Source of the DNA: Pelodera strongyloides | Taxonomy: Eukaryota; Nematoda; Chromadorea; Rhabditida; Rhabditidae | Assembly (NCBI GenBank): GCA_036852015.1 | Contig: JAANDG010000018.1 | Span: 372,001 to 436,000 of the forward strand | Direction of reading: 5' to 3' | DNA: 64,000 nt | Shown: positions 13,463-22,640 of the stretch, piece after piece | Numbering within the stretch: position 1 is the stretch's first letter | Layout: the number at the start of each line of letters is the position of its first letter | Notes under the pieces: generated by a model | Database searches by the model: none | What the model was told of the DNA's origin: nothing | What the model saw: the letters and a program-made list of their open reading frames with translations, nothing else | Made by a program: the position numbers and the translations under genes

Positions 13463-15744
13463 TTAGCAGGGTTTGTATAGCAGAGTAGTCACATACTTCT
13501 TGCGATATCTGGAAAAATAACGTTTTATTTATTTTATGATAACTTTATCACTTGAAAAACCAACTAAAAACGTTGAACGTTAGTTTGCAACACACGCGCG
13601 TCTGGTTGAATGTTTTGTGCTTTTAATTATAGGTGCATGAAAAAACAAAATATACAATGGGTGTTATGTCACCTGCGAGTAGCTGAAAGCACCATGACAT
13701 TGTCACTCCTAGAAACCGTATAGATGTGATTGAGCATCACATGGCTTGGCTGAGGAAGCACATCTGGGTCGCCCTCGAGCGGTGAGGCCTGGTTCAAAAC
13801 AACCTTGAGAGGAAAGCGAAAGTGATGACACATAACGAAAACTACATTAGAAAAACTATTAAAAAACAAAGCAGCAACGTACTCAATACTAAAGTGTTAT
13901 TCACAGTGGTTCCTACGTCCGCGGCCAATATAGCAGCTCCGCGGAACAGCATTGAAATTTGATTTATAAACTCACATGCATCAAATGGGGTGGCAGCATC
14001 GGAGGTCCTTTTGCCTTCTCAAATACCTTCTTGTCCGGAAGCTCCTAAATTTAGTTTTCTTGGGTTTGTTCCAGCATTCTTTCTTGTCTTCAGTTATAGG
14101 AATGAAAAAAAGATAACACGATTATTGATAGATTATTGGGCTTTTTCGCGATTCGGTTGTTGTTGCAATGAAGACAAAACGCACCTGAGTGAATGGGTAC
14201 AGTTTTTCTAATACTTTGTAGTTTGGCGTGTAGCCTCTCTGACTAGCCTCCTCCTATAATTTATGAGGTTATTGTTACTCATGGAACCCTATTTATACAT
14301 GTTCTGTGGATAAGGAAAGGTTTCTCGACTGCGCACATATGATTCGCTTATGGTGTAGGCCATATGTTCATTGCGTTAGATTCAAAAGTTCGATTCCGTT
14401 TGAAACGTTATTTCTGAGCGACTTGTGAAGCGGCTATGCTAAAGAATCTTCTTAACATTCATCTTGCGTACTAATTGCAAACTAAGTGCGTACTATTATT
14501 GCGGGTGTTACCTGATTCTTGTCAAGTTTCAGTAATACAGTACCCTATCCAATCCCTTCATATGCAAGCCTTCGTGTGACTGTTCGAGATCTTTGTCCAG
14601 AGCACTGAAAACCTCGAAGTCTCCTTTGTCAACACTGATAATATTATTCTCCCCGCCAATTTCAGTGCATGTCTTCGGTTGATTGTCGTCGAGAACCCAT
14701 TTTCCATCTACCTCAAACTTGTATTCGTGCGAACCTGCAAACAATTATAAGGTTGAAGTTTCGAATCTAACCAACAACATACTGCGCTCCTCTCCACTGT
14801 TTCATTATCTGTGAAAATTCACAAATGTAACATACCGTACTAAGCACGTTTTGAGCACAATTAGTGCACGTTTGACAACCTCAAACAATCCGAAGTGGAT
14901 TTGATCTGAACCACTAACCCGGAGCAAGTTCGAGAATAGTCGAAAAGTCACTGGTCGATTTGGCCATAGGGATTTTATCTTTCCAGTCATCCCACGAACC
15001 GCAAACATACACTTGCCTAAATGGAAACAACAGTTTTTAATATTGTGCCGTGCGCACAGCTCATTTATAATCGGCCTATCTAATTGTAAGCTTTGAGCGT
15101 CACGTGGCTTTTAAGTAGAATGATCGGCTAGAGAGGGACCATAATCTGCATAAACCGCTTGATTTCCATGGAAACAAGATATTTGCCTATAATTGGACAA
15201 CGAGCCGCTTCCAAAACGTTTCAGTTACTGTGGAAGCTTCTTACAAAAAGGGACTGTTTTTGAGTTCCAGTGGTGCAAAATTTACAGCAAATCAGATCTC
15301 AATGTCATTTGTAGTTGAGAGTGTACTGGGCTAGAAAAACACAAAAAAAACCTACGCTGGTCCCGTGTAAGCAGATCCACGCCATTTGAACACCACTGGG
15401 AATGCGTTCTTTTTTTCGTACAACGATAGATCATCCATGCTAGGCGTAGAATCTCCCGAGTCATCGTCAAAGTTCCTGGGGAATGTCACCTACAACATTT
15501 GATCAATCCATTACGACAGTTAACCGATGCAAGTGCTGTCTCTTTCTATAGCCGTTGGCTTAGAATTTCTTTCTCATTCAAGGAAAAGAATAAGCACTGC
15601 AAAGTTTTTCTGCACCTCTAGGGGACGTCCATCATCACCAGGGAAACCCGAGGACGAAGTAGAACTGGGTGCCCTGCTCCGCCAAATACCGTCGATTTTT
15701 TCGCGCTTGCACAGAGCCAGACCACCCGGCTGATTGTGGCCCAT
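13463..15744 (-). CDS. aakb: AMP-activated protein kinase beta subunit
   Basis: Seven exons join in phase on the minus strand: 15744-15616, 15489-15356, 15016-14919, 14734-14544, 14044-13976, 13803-13673 and 13508-13463, 265 residues, close to known nematode beta subunits. The protein scaffolds the catalytic alpha and regulatory gamma subunits of the AMPK energy sensor. A CBM48 glycogen-binding module covers about residues 75-150, with VYVCGSWDDWKDKIPM, YKFEVDGKWVLDD and GGENNIISV supplying the tryptophans and asparagines that contact glycogen. The C-terminal alpha/gamma-binding domain is clear: GPPMLPPHLM, QPSHVMLNHIY, VMVLSATRR and a final KKYVTTLLYKPC. The linker between the two domains appears short. 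Gly2 follows Met, as in myristoylated beta subunits. The start lies one base after a TTTCAG acceptor, consistent with trans-splicing. A Maverick-derived element ends about 60 bp upstream. Confidence 0.93.
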
Positions 15745-15755
15745 ACTGAAATGCA
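15745..15755 (-). promoter_or_regulatory. Likely trans-splice acceptor of AMPK beta
   Basis: On the minus strand GCATTTCAG lies one base before the start codon. This is the typical nematode context for spliced-leader addition. An ordinary acceptor for an upstream non-coding exon cannot be excluded. Confidence 0.55.
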
Positions 15756-16118
15756 GTGAACATAATTTTTGCATGATTTACATACGTTAGCATGTTATCA
15801 ACCTTAATAATATGTAAAAAGTTGTTGCTGGACGGTCCTTTTGCCCAAACTTGATTTTTTACACTTTTTGACTATTTTAGCGAACAAAATCATCAAAAAC
15901 CTTGCTTAACTTATCGAAAATCTGTCGTTTCTGAAAAAATGGTAATTTTGGACTGGACGTAGCTCTGACCATTTTGCCCACTTTTCACTTTATGACACAT
16001 TTTGAGCTACTTAAAGCAAGAAATCAAACAATTTAACACACCGACACTTTTAGCTTACTGGTGCAATTGAGGACCATTTTAATTTTAATAAATGGTGAAT
16101 AAAAATAATACTCAATAA

Positions 16119-16640
16119 ATGCATTTTAATAAAAATCTGAAGCCCCTTACAAACTTCGAACTCTTAGAATTAGTAGAAGTACTTAAGTTAAAGCGAAATA
16201 CCACCCGGTTTGGGGTTTTTTCACCAAAAATAGTTTGAAAAAAAGTTATAAACGAAAATAAACATAAAAACACAAACAAATAAGTGCATCTTGCACAAAA
16301 ATGTTCCCAAACAACCATTTGTTGCGATTTTTTATTTGAAAATTCGCTTCCAGCGATTTGCCGATTTTAATACTAGCACAGCCCTGGAAAAATCGAGGGA
16401 TGGCCTTTTCAAATGATCACACACTCCGCAGCATCCAAATGACGAAATGCTGACAAATTTTTTTGTATTTGGCTAGTAAAAGTAAGGTTTGAAAACGACG
16501 GTCAACGCACGGTTGTTTACTCCTCCTCTTTTTGTATTTTTTGTTGAGACCGACCGCTAATTCGCTTTAAAGAATTTCCGAGGCATCTTTATGAGAGACA
16601 CTTTGCCACCCCAAGGGATACTATCAAGAGAAGTAGGTAT
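16119..16640 (+). pseudogene. Adenain-like protease, truncated and interrupted copy
   Basis: The frame starts at the ATG at 16119 (MHFNKNLKPLTNFELL) inside the left terminal repeat. It is interrupted by a 375-bp insertion flanked by TTAA, resumes at about 16571 with the NFRGIFMRDTLPP block, and ends at the repeat boundary. Everything carrying catalytic residues is missing. The matching right-hand copy is longer. The family is the C5 (adenain-like) cysteine proteases of Mavericks and adenoviruses, which act in capsid maturation. This copy cannot be functional. Confidence 0.75.
16192..16566. mobile_element. Nested TTAA-flanked MITE
   Basis: A 375-bp insertion starts AGCGAA and ends TTCGCT (inverted termini). 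It has TTAA on both sides (16188-16191 and 16567-16570), the target duplication of piggyBac-type transposons. It is absent from the matching right terminal repeat. Removing it with one TTAA would close the interrupted protease frame, so it inserted after the terminal repeats had formed. No ORF is recognisable within it. Confidence 0.8.
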
Positions 16641-16721
16641 TGTGATCAACAAACTTCTTTGCCTCTAGTTATTGTTTGACAAGCTGTAAACGTGCTGAGG
16701 AAAATTTTTTTTTAATTTAAA

Positions 16722-16722
<1 letters not shown>

Positions 16723-16756
<34 letters not shown>
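16723..16756 (+). repeat. Poly(A) tract, 34 bases
   Basis: Uninterrupted run of about 34 adenines inside the Maverick-derived element, preceded by AT-rich sequence. It may be the tail of an old retroposed insertion, but no source transcript is recognisable. Confidence 0.8.
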
Positions 16757-16761
<5 letters not shown>

Positions 16762-16833
16762 ATTAAAATACAGAAAAAATATCCAAAATAAACATAAGAA
16801 ACAGCCGACAAGAAAACTTCAGTCGGACTCCGT

Positions 16834-17044
16834 ATGAAAAGACTGGCACTGTTTGTGGATGTGCTTACGTCTTCCGACCCGAAGTCCAGTAAGAGAGCAG
16901 TTTTTATAAAGAGTTTATTACTATGGTTCGAGGCAATACAAGCACACAAAGAGGAAAGTACCGCAAAGGTAAGTTTATGATCCGGGCGTCGGTTTCACCT
17001 ATTGCCTCTCAAAGATCACCTATCTCTTTTAGAGCTCGGTATAG
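16834..17044 (+). CDS. Short two-exon ORF in Maverick element
   Basis: From ATG 16834 a 45-codon exon (MKRLALFVDVLTSSDPKSSK, then a hydrophobic KSLLLWFEAIQAHK segment) runs to a textbook donor GTAAGT at 16969. After the acceptor CTCTTTTAG (ends 17032) the frame stops three codons later. The frame also stays open a few codons upstream of the ATG. It may be the 3' end of a longer gene cut by the poly(A) tract. No family is recognised. The composition looks protein-like, but the evidence is limited to one exon plus splice sites. Confidence 0.35.
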
Positions 17045-17288
17045 TTCCAGAATAAGATGATAGCTGTGGGAGAGCTTCGTCTAGGGCGACGAGAATAATA
17101 TGGGCACGCAGCCCCAAGTCTTATCGACTACGAAGAGTACGAATATAAATACGAAGAATATGCCTGATTTAGGCCAATTATAATAATTAACCCATTACGG
17201 TTACGGTATTGGTAATAAGGGTAACCGGGAATATAAACCCTAATATTACGGTAATTATGTTAATGCATAGAAAAGAGCGGTCGTGCAG

Positions 17289-18163
17289 TCACGACACCGT
17301 AGCTGATCCCTCAAGAGATGATACCGGCGAGATGGCATCGTCAAGGAGGTTGAGAGCGCTCTCAACCGTTACTAGAGCAGCTTGTTCCTCAGCGGTGCCG
17401 GCAGGTCCTATAAAAAAAAAAATAATTGTATATATGTAATTGAAATAGTTGAATATACAAACATTCTAAAAATATATATTTTAAAAAGTACCCAGATAGC
17501 AAAGATCGGCAAGCACACAGCTCGCATGGGTTTGCCTCTTCAGTCGAAGTAGTAGTGATTCGAAAACCGAGCGCTAAATATAATATTCTGTCCTTAGATG
17601 ATTATTTATACACTTTTGCATCGATTGTTCAAATATTATATTTTATTGATAGCTTAATAATAGAAAAAAGGAACATACTTCCGTCACGTCTGGAGAGCCA
17701 AATGAAGTATCGAGATGAACCCGAACTAAACACAAAATCTTTTAATAGCTCTAAGAAAAGTTTCAAATTAATCAAATACATTGTTATCAAAGAAAGTAAA
17801 AAGTTTAGAGGTTTTGCATACCTCCTTGATTTCGTAGAGCAACTTCGATCTCTTGTATTTTATCGAAGAGAGTGTTGCCTAACACCTCCTGAGTTTCCAA
17901 GTCCATTCGACGCTGCCTGTGGCATATAAATTAAATTTTAACGAAAGTAAAAATAAAAACTTATGATCAAAACTGTCAGTTAAATTAGAATGGAAAATAA
18001 TTCGAAATTATATTCTCACTTCTCCAGGATTTTGTATCGGACGTCCAGGTATAAACCGGAAAGCGACCGTGCTTCTACCTAAAATTAAATGTTCAACAAA
18101 AAATTAACACAAGAAGTGGAAAGTTGAAGTATAACTTACCGAAACGAAGTGGCGGCGGGACAT
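17289..18163 (-). CDS. Spliced cargo gene in Maverick element, unknown function
   Basis: Four exons on the minus strand join in phase with canonical sites: 18163-18140, 18078-18020, 17916-17822 and 17407-17289, 98 residues. The protein begins MSRRHFVSVEARSLSG. Its central part (KQRRMDLETQEVLGNTLF through DKIQEIEVALRNQ) is probably a coiled coil, and its tail is acidic and Ala/Ser-rich (AEEQAALVTVESALNLLDDA). Three introns kept in frame argue for a real transcript. The frame is open a short way upstream to TTTACAG at about 18187, so an extra 5' exon is possible. It lies entirely between the target duplications, antisense to the polymerase piece, so I read it as cargo captured by or native to the element. 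No homologue is recognised. Confidence 0.6.
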
Positions 18164-18474
18164 GACTGAGTCAGGAAACAACCTGTAAACATATTCGATT
18201 AATTCGAGAGAGAGAGGGAAAGTAGGAAAAGTTGTTAACAAACTCAAAGTTAAGGAGAAAACAACAATGATAATCATGGATTGGAAATCACGAAATCAAC
18301 GCGAACTACAGAAGAAAAGGAAGTTTCTTCTCTATTCACAAAAGTTAATGGAAGAATGTGATGTTGGCAGTTTCTCGCCTTGCTCTGCGTCTGTGCTCAC
18401 AGACGCGTCTCTCCCTTCCACTCTAGCCCAACGCGTTCGCGTGTCGTGTCGCTTGCGCCTACTCTGCAACTGAC

Positions 18475-18546
18475 CCGCACGGTGCACCGCAGACTTTCCC
18501 GCATGTGCGGTCGCACATGCGGGAAAGTCTGCGGTGCACCGTGCGG
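18475..18546. repeat. Perfect 35-bp palindrome
   Basis: Two 35-base arms are exact reverse complements around a 2-base centre at 18510-18511. The sequence (CCGCACGGTGCACCGCAGAC...) shares the GACTTTCCCGC/GCGGGAAAGTC core with the large inverted minisatellite downstream. Such a perfect hairpin could form a cruciform in DNA or a long stem in RNA. Confidence 0.9.
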
Positions 18547-18684
18547 ATATGTCTGCAGGGGGAAAAATTCGAAAAATAATTTAATGCTTGTTTATTGTGT
18601 AATTTAGTATATTACATATTATGTGTCATGTAGAACACTTCACATAACATATATTCTATGAATTAAGCCTCATAAGACATAAGC

Positions 18685-18765
18685 ACATGGGTGGAATTGA
18701 ACCCTGACCACTCATCTGTAGTCAGCGCCTTCAACCACTCAGCCATAGCCGCACATGTGGCAAAA
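18685..18765 (-). pseudogene. tRNA-like sequence (Leu/Ser type) inside Maverick element
   Basis: On the minus strand GCTGAGTGGTTGAAGGCGCT resembles the D-arm region of class II tRNAs and GGGTTCAATTCC resembles a T-arm. The ends CACATG and CATGTG can pair. Stem mismatches make it more likely a tRNA-derived relic than a working gene. Confidence 0.35.
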
Positions 18766-18851
18766 GGACGGAAAGGCGGAGATGTCTCTCCGCTGGCAGT
18801 CATTTGGACTATGTCCTAAGCGTTTTTGGGAGGCAACTTTTTTGCGTGGCG

Positions 18852-19665
18852 GGTTTGTCTGCAGGAAACCATGCGGGTATGTCTGCGGGAAAGTCTGCGG
18901 GTATGTCTGCGGGAAAGTCTGCGCCTCGCGGTTATGTCTGCGGGAAAGTCTGCGGGTATGTCTGCGGGAAAGTCTGCGCCTCGCGGTTATGTCTGCGGGA
19001 AAGTCTGCGCCTCGCGGTTATGTCTGCGGGAAAGTCTGCCGCATGGTTGGGCGAACAAAAGTGTCGCAATGTGTAATTTCAGCGAGTTTCCGCATGATGG
19101 CATAGTAGGCGGGAAAGTATGCGGGAAAGTCTGCAGCTCTGCGCGAAAGTCTGCGCGCACGCCACACCATGCGGGAAAGTATGCACGCACGCCCAAAACG
19201 TGCGGGAAAGTATGCGCCGCACTATGCGCCCCAGAACGTAGTAGTTCAATTGGAGCAAATGCGTGATTGTTCTCGGTCACAAAGAGAAAGAGAAATTGCC
19301 AGGGTGAAGGTGTCACAAATTGAGAGAACTGAAGGAAAAAGAGAGAGTGGTCACACCTACTACGTTCTGGGGCGCATAGTGCGGCGCATACTTTCCCGCA
19401 CGTTTTGGGTGTGCGTGCATACTTTCCCGCATGGCGTGGCGTGCGCGCAGACTTTCCCGCAGAGCCGCAGACTTTTCCGCATACTTTCCCGCATACTCTG
19501 CCATCATGCGGAAACTCGCTGAAATTACACGTTGCGACACTTTTGTTCGCCCAACCATGCGGCAGACTTCCCGCAGACATACCCGCGAGCAGCGCAGACT
19601 TTCCCGCAGACATTCCTGCAGACTTTCCCGCAGAGATACCCGCATGGTTTCCCGCAGACAAACCT
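18852..19665. repeat. Large inverted minisatellite
   Basis: The left arm (18852-19244) is repeated in inverted orientation as the right arm (19357-19665), about 112 bp apart. Within the arms a GCGGGAAAGTCTGCGGGTAT-like unit of about 24 bp is tandemly repeated with variants. The unit length is a multiple of three, so several frames stay open and give Met-Ser-Ala-Gly-Lys-type repeats. The GC content is far above its surroundings. The right arm abuts the polymerase fragment directly. Confidence 0.85.
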
Positions 19666-19666
19666 C

Positions 19667-20165
19667 TGACCTTTATGAGGATATTCAAAAAGATTCTACC
19701 TTGAAGAAACAATTTGATTTCAGTGAATATCCAGAAATTCATCCTCTTCACTCCAAAGAAAATAAAAAAGTTGTTGGAAAATTCAAAGATGAATTGAATG
19801 GCTTGATAATGGAAGAACTTGTTGCCTTGAAACCTAAACAATATGCATATAAAATCGCTGAAGAGACACGCGAAAACTTTAAAGAATATTATAATAAAAG
19901 AAATCAGGAAGAAAAAGAAAATCCAAAACTTCCAAAGGTGAACCAGGAGGAGAGAATAAAAAAAGTAAAGGCATCAAAAAGAATGTTGTCAAGAATGAAC
20001 TGACTGTTGATGATTTTAGAGAAAGCCAGTTCAACAAAACTATTGTGAGAAAAACACAGTATACTATTAGGAGTGTTAAACATTAAGTATATACTCAATG
20101 TCAGAACAAAGTAGCTCTGAATAATGACTATCAAAAAGAGCATAAACGTTACATCATTAGTAATA
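19667..20165 (+). pseudogene. Maverick DNA polymerase B, C-terminal fragment
   Basis: The segment starting DLYEDIQKDSTLKKQFDFSE and containing KFKDELNGLIMEELVALKPK matches the C-terminal thumb-side region of protein-primed family B polymerases of Mavericks, where an aspartate-rich YxDTD motif normally lies just upstream. That upstream catalytic part is gone: the fragment begins exactly at the end of the inverted minisatellite. Near 19,960, in an A-rich stretch, the frame shifts, and a stop follows near 20,092. Further degenerate codons can be traced to about 20,165. It is a dead fragment that identifies the element's origin. Confidence 0.75.
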
Positions 20166-20419
20166 GTCATTCCACGATTGATTTTGGGAATGTTGGCATT
20201 AAACCAAATCTTTTATCTTCAAATTAGAGATAAAATTGTACTTATAAAGTCATTATCTTCCAGAATTTTCAAAACAAGAAGGCAATAATAACCACAGTGA
20301 TGTGTATTATATTCTTGAATTTGGAATGTTGACAATATTATATCAGATTTTTTATCTTTTGTGTCATTCTCCTCCGTTGGACTCGGTCCAGGAGCAAGCT
20401 TCTTAGGAGTGCATTTTTT
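20166..20419. other. Maverick interior, no gene seen
   Basis: AT-rich sequence between the polymerase relic and the protease relic. No supportable ORF. Confidence 0.5.
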
Positions 20420-20665
20420 TTAATACCATTGAAGTTCTAATGGTGGATCTAATCCAAAGGAATCAAAGTAATAAATCTCCCTATTGTTCTTGGAATAACA
20501 CACCCAGTGAGTACCTTGACCATCTGAAGAGTCTAGATTGACAATACCTACTTCTCTTGATAGTATCCCTTGTGGTGGCAAAGTGTCTCTCATAAAGATG
20601 CCTCGGAAATTCTTTAACAAGAGTTCGAAGTTTGTAAGGGGCTTCAGATTTTTATTAAAATGCAT
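20420..20665 (-). pseudogene. Adenain-like cysteine protease, C-terminally truncated
   Basis: An 81-codon frame on the minus strand begins inside the right terminal repeat. It carries FRGIFMRDTLPPQG and GTHWVCYSKNNREIYYFDSF, the block around the catalytic histidine of C5 (adenain-like) proteases. The frame stops after PPLELQWY, before the region that would supply the catalytic cysteine, so it is inactive. Compared with the left copy it lacks about eight codons near residue 15-20. In Mavericks this protease is thought to process capsid proteins. Confidence 0.75.
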
Positions 20666-20979
20666 TTATTGAGTATTATTTTTATTCACCATTTATTAAA
20701 ATTAAAATGGTCCTCAATTGCACCAGTAAGCTAAAAGTGTCGGTGTGTTAAATTGTTTGATTTCTTGCTTTAAGTAGCTCAAAATGTGTCATAAAGTGAA
20801 AAGTGGGCAAAATGGTCAGAGCTACGTCCAGTCCAAAATTACCATTTTTTTCAGAAACGACAGATTTTCGATAAGTTAAGCAAGGTTTTTGATGATTTTG
20901 TTCGCTAAAATAGTCAAAAAGTGTAAAAAATCAAGTTTGGGCAAAAGGACCGTCCAGCAACAACTTTTTACATATTATT
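20538..20979. repeat. Right terminal inverted repeat of Maverick element
   Basis: Reverse-complement partner of the left repeat (15806-16640 minus its nested insertion). The outer about 330 bp are nearly identical over long stretches such as GCAAAAGGACCGTCCAGCAA and its complement, followed by the protease 5' end. Confidence 0.85.
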
Positions 20980-21353
20980 AACCTTATTAGATTGCCACTG
21001 AAAGTTAACCCATGTTGAAAGACTGGTTCCGCTAAGACGGATTCCAACCCCACTGGGAACTGATTGAAATAACCAACTGTCAACTAAAGCTGTTCGATGA
21101 CAATTTCTCTACGTTATTAAAAATAGTAGGAGAAAGATCTTATTTGTAACAACGAGGCACGTGAAATCGCAGAGCGCCACTTCGTTGCTATTATGTAAGC
21201 GCTTGCCAGAACAAATCGTAAACAACGAAATTTGACTTATCTTGTTGCAGAGGGCCAACTTATTAAAATACGTAGTTTACTGCTAAACAGCCCAGTAGAA
21301 CATTATTTCTTGCCGACACCAAGTGCTGTCATCAGCTCTCTTTCGCTTCGCAA

Positions 21354-21942
21354 CTTAAAGGGACAGGGTCACTTCGAGTCTTTAGTTTATTCTTATTTTT
21401 ATCAATTTATTAATATGTGAAATGTGATTCAAAAACTGAAATCATTGTTATCTAATGCTTACAAAGCTTATTTACCATAAAAAAACATACAATAATCAAA
21501 CAATTTGAGTTAAACAGCTCTCTTAATGGAGAAAAACCGAAGTACCGGGATACTTCCACCTTTTTGGTCTAAGTACGCCTCCCATGCTATAGGCGTACTT
21601 CTGTCAAAAAGGTACTTAATCTAAGTACCTTTTTGACAGACTTAATCTAAGTACCTTTTTGACAGAAGTAAATGTTTTTGAAATCAGAAGTACCGCGCGC
21701 TTTTGACTGAAGTACCCTTTTTGACAGAAGTAAATGTTGGTGGAAACGGCCTCAGATCTCTCTACTTACTCTAACCTATACGGTAAGCTCGGGGACTTGA
21801 GACAAAAAGACAGAGCATATCTAAACGAGCACTTGAGCTTGTGTTTTGATATTGATATTGCGATCATGCTTGACTTTGAATTTTCACACTTGATAAAACA
21901 TGAAAAAACAAGCGATGCGAAGTGACCCGCGTCCCTTTAAGT
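21354..21942. mobile_element. MITE with TTAAAGGGAC-type inverted termini
   Basis: The left end CTTAAAGGGACAGGGTCACT and the right end AGTGACCCGCGTCCCTTTAAG are inverted copies bounding 589 bp without coding capacity. The interior holds palindromic AAGTACC/GGTACTT repeats. Similar TTAAAGGG termini occur in the element at 23,656-24,134, suggesting related families. Confidence 0.7.
21568..21738. repeat. Clustered AAGTACCTTTTTGACAGA repeats and palindromes
   Basis: The 18-base motif AAGTACCTTTTTGACAGA (or a close variant) occurs three times on the plus strand and once inverted (CTGTCAAAAAGGTACTT). It is preceded by the palindrome AAGTACGCCT...AGGCGTACTT. The cluster sits inside the MITE at 21,354-21,942. 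Confidence 0.8.
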
Positions 21943-22640
21943 GTGTCCATCAAATGTTTCATTAAGAAAACCAACCCAAATATGCGAAGAGCTCTCCTCA
22001 GGTCATCGTCTCGATGTCCTTCTTCTTTAGACATGTCTAAAAACATTTGTTTATCATCTGAACAATTCGTTAAAAACACGAGCTAAATACGAGGGGGAGA
22101 AGAATGTGGTATTTATGTTTAGGTAATGTAGAGGAGAGAATTTAAATGTTCATGAAATGTTCATGCAAATGAAACTAATCGATTTCTAATGTGTATCCAG
22201 ACTTTGTAGGTTGTGTGCTTTTTTTATCACTCTAGGTAGTGTTTTGTTTTCTGCATAAACAAAATAATCACATCACGTCGCAAAATGCAGCAGTAGTTCT
22301 ATTATAAAAATATGAATTCAATGTCTCAAATCGGCATTCTAATCTCACACGCAATAGAACGTGTTAACCAAACAAAAGCTCGGTTAATTTATGTTTTTTT
22401 TTTTAATTATTTTGTAATTGTTTAGATATTTTATAATTTACGGACTTTGAAGCGCTGGTCGTCTGCTTTTCAGGGAATGAAACAGAAAACCGTCCTTCCT
22501 TTACTTAAACGTTTCTAATGCTCAAGCTAAGTGATAGATCGGAACCGTTGTCACATCATGTGACAAAGGATAAAATATAATGATACCTATGGAAGAAAAC
22601 TGCCGTTCGCTGTTATCGTAAGTGCCAAGTCAACTTCACA

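Larger units (their letters stand above)
15806..16640. repeat. Left terminal inverted repeat of Maverick element
   Basis: This arm is the reverse complement of 20,538-20,979 except that 375 bp (16192-16566) are inserted and a few codons differ. It includes the 5' end of the protease frame. Homology ends shortly after the TAGGTATTGT motif at about 16,633-16,642. Confidence 0.85.
15806..20979. mobile_element. Maverick/Polinton-derived element with 6-bp TSD
   Basis: The 5,174-bp segment starts AATAATATG and ends CATATTATT. It is flanked on both sides by AACCTT (15800-15805 and 20980-20985), a perfect 6-bp target duplication as expected for Mavericks. Terminal inverted repeats of roughly 440 bp (ignoring a nested insertion on the left) reach into an adenain-like protease gene. 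Inside lies the C-terminal part of a Maverick-type DNA polymerase B. Integrase, packaging ATPase and capsid genes are not seen and the length is about a third of a complete element, so it is an internally deleted, non-autonomous copy. It also carries two spliced ORFs of unknown function, a perfect palindrome and an inverted minisatellite. Confidence 0.85.

Noticed and set aside
17555..17929. 124-codon plus-strand ORF inside the Maverick element
   Set aside because: It overlaps the antisense four-exon gene, whose exons keep a frame across canonical introns. The plus-strand frame has no start context or family features.
18987..19841. 284-codon minus-strand ORF and several overlapping frames
   Set aside because: They are produced by the 24-bp repeat unit, which keeps several frames open, fused to the antisense of the polymerase relic. 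No independent coding evidence.
15806..20979. Interpretation as a piggyBac element with TTAA target at its ends
   Set aside because: TTAA does occur near both ends, but the 6-bp AACCTT duplication, long terminal repeats, adenain-like protease and PolB relics fit a Maverick far better.
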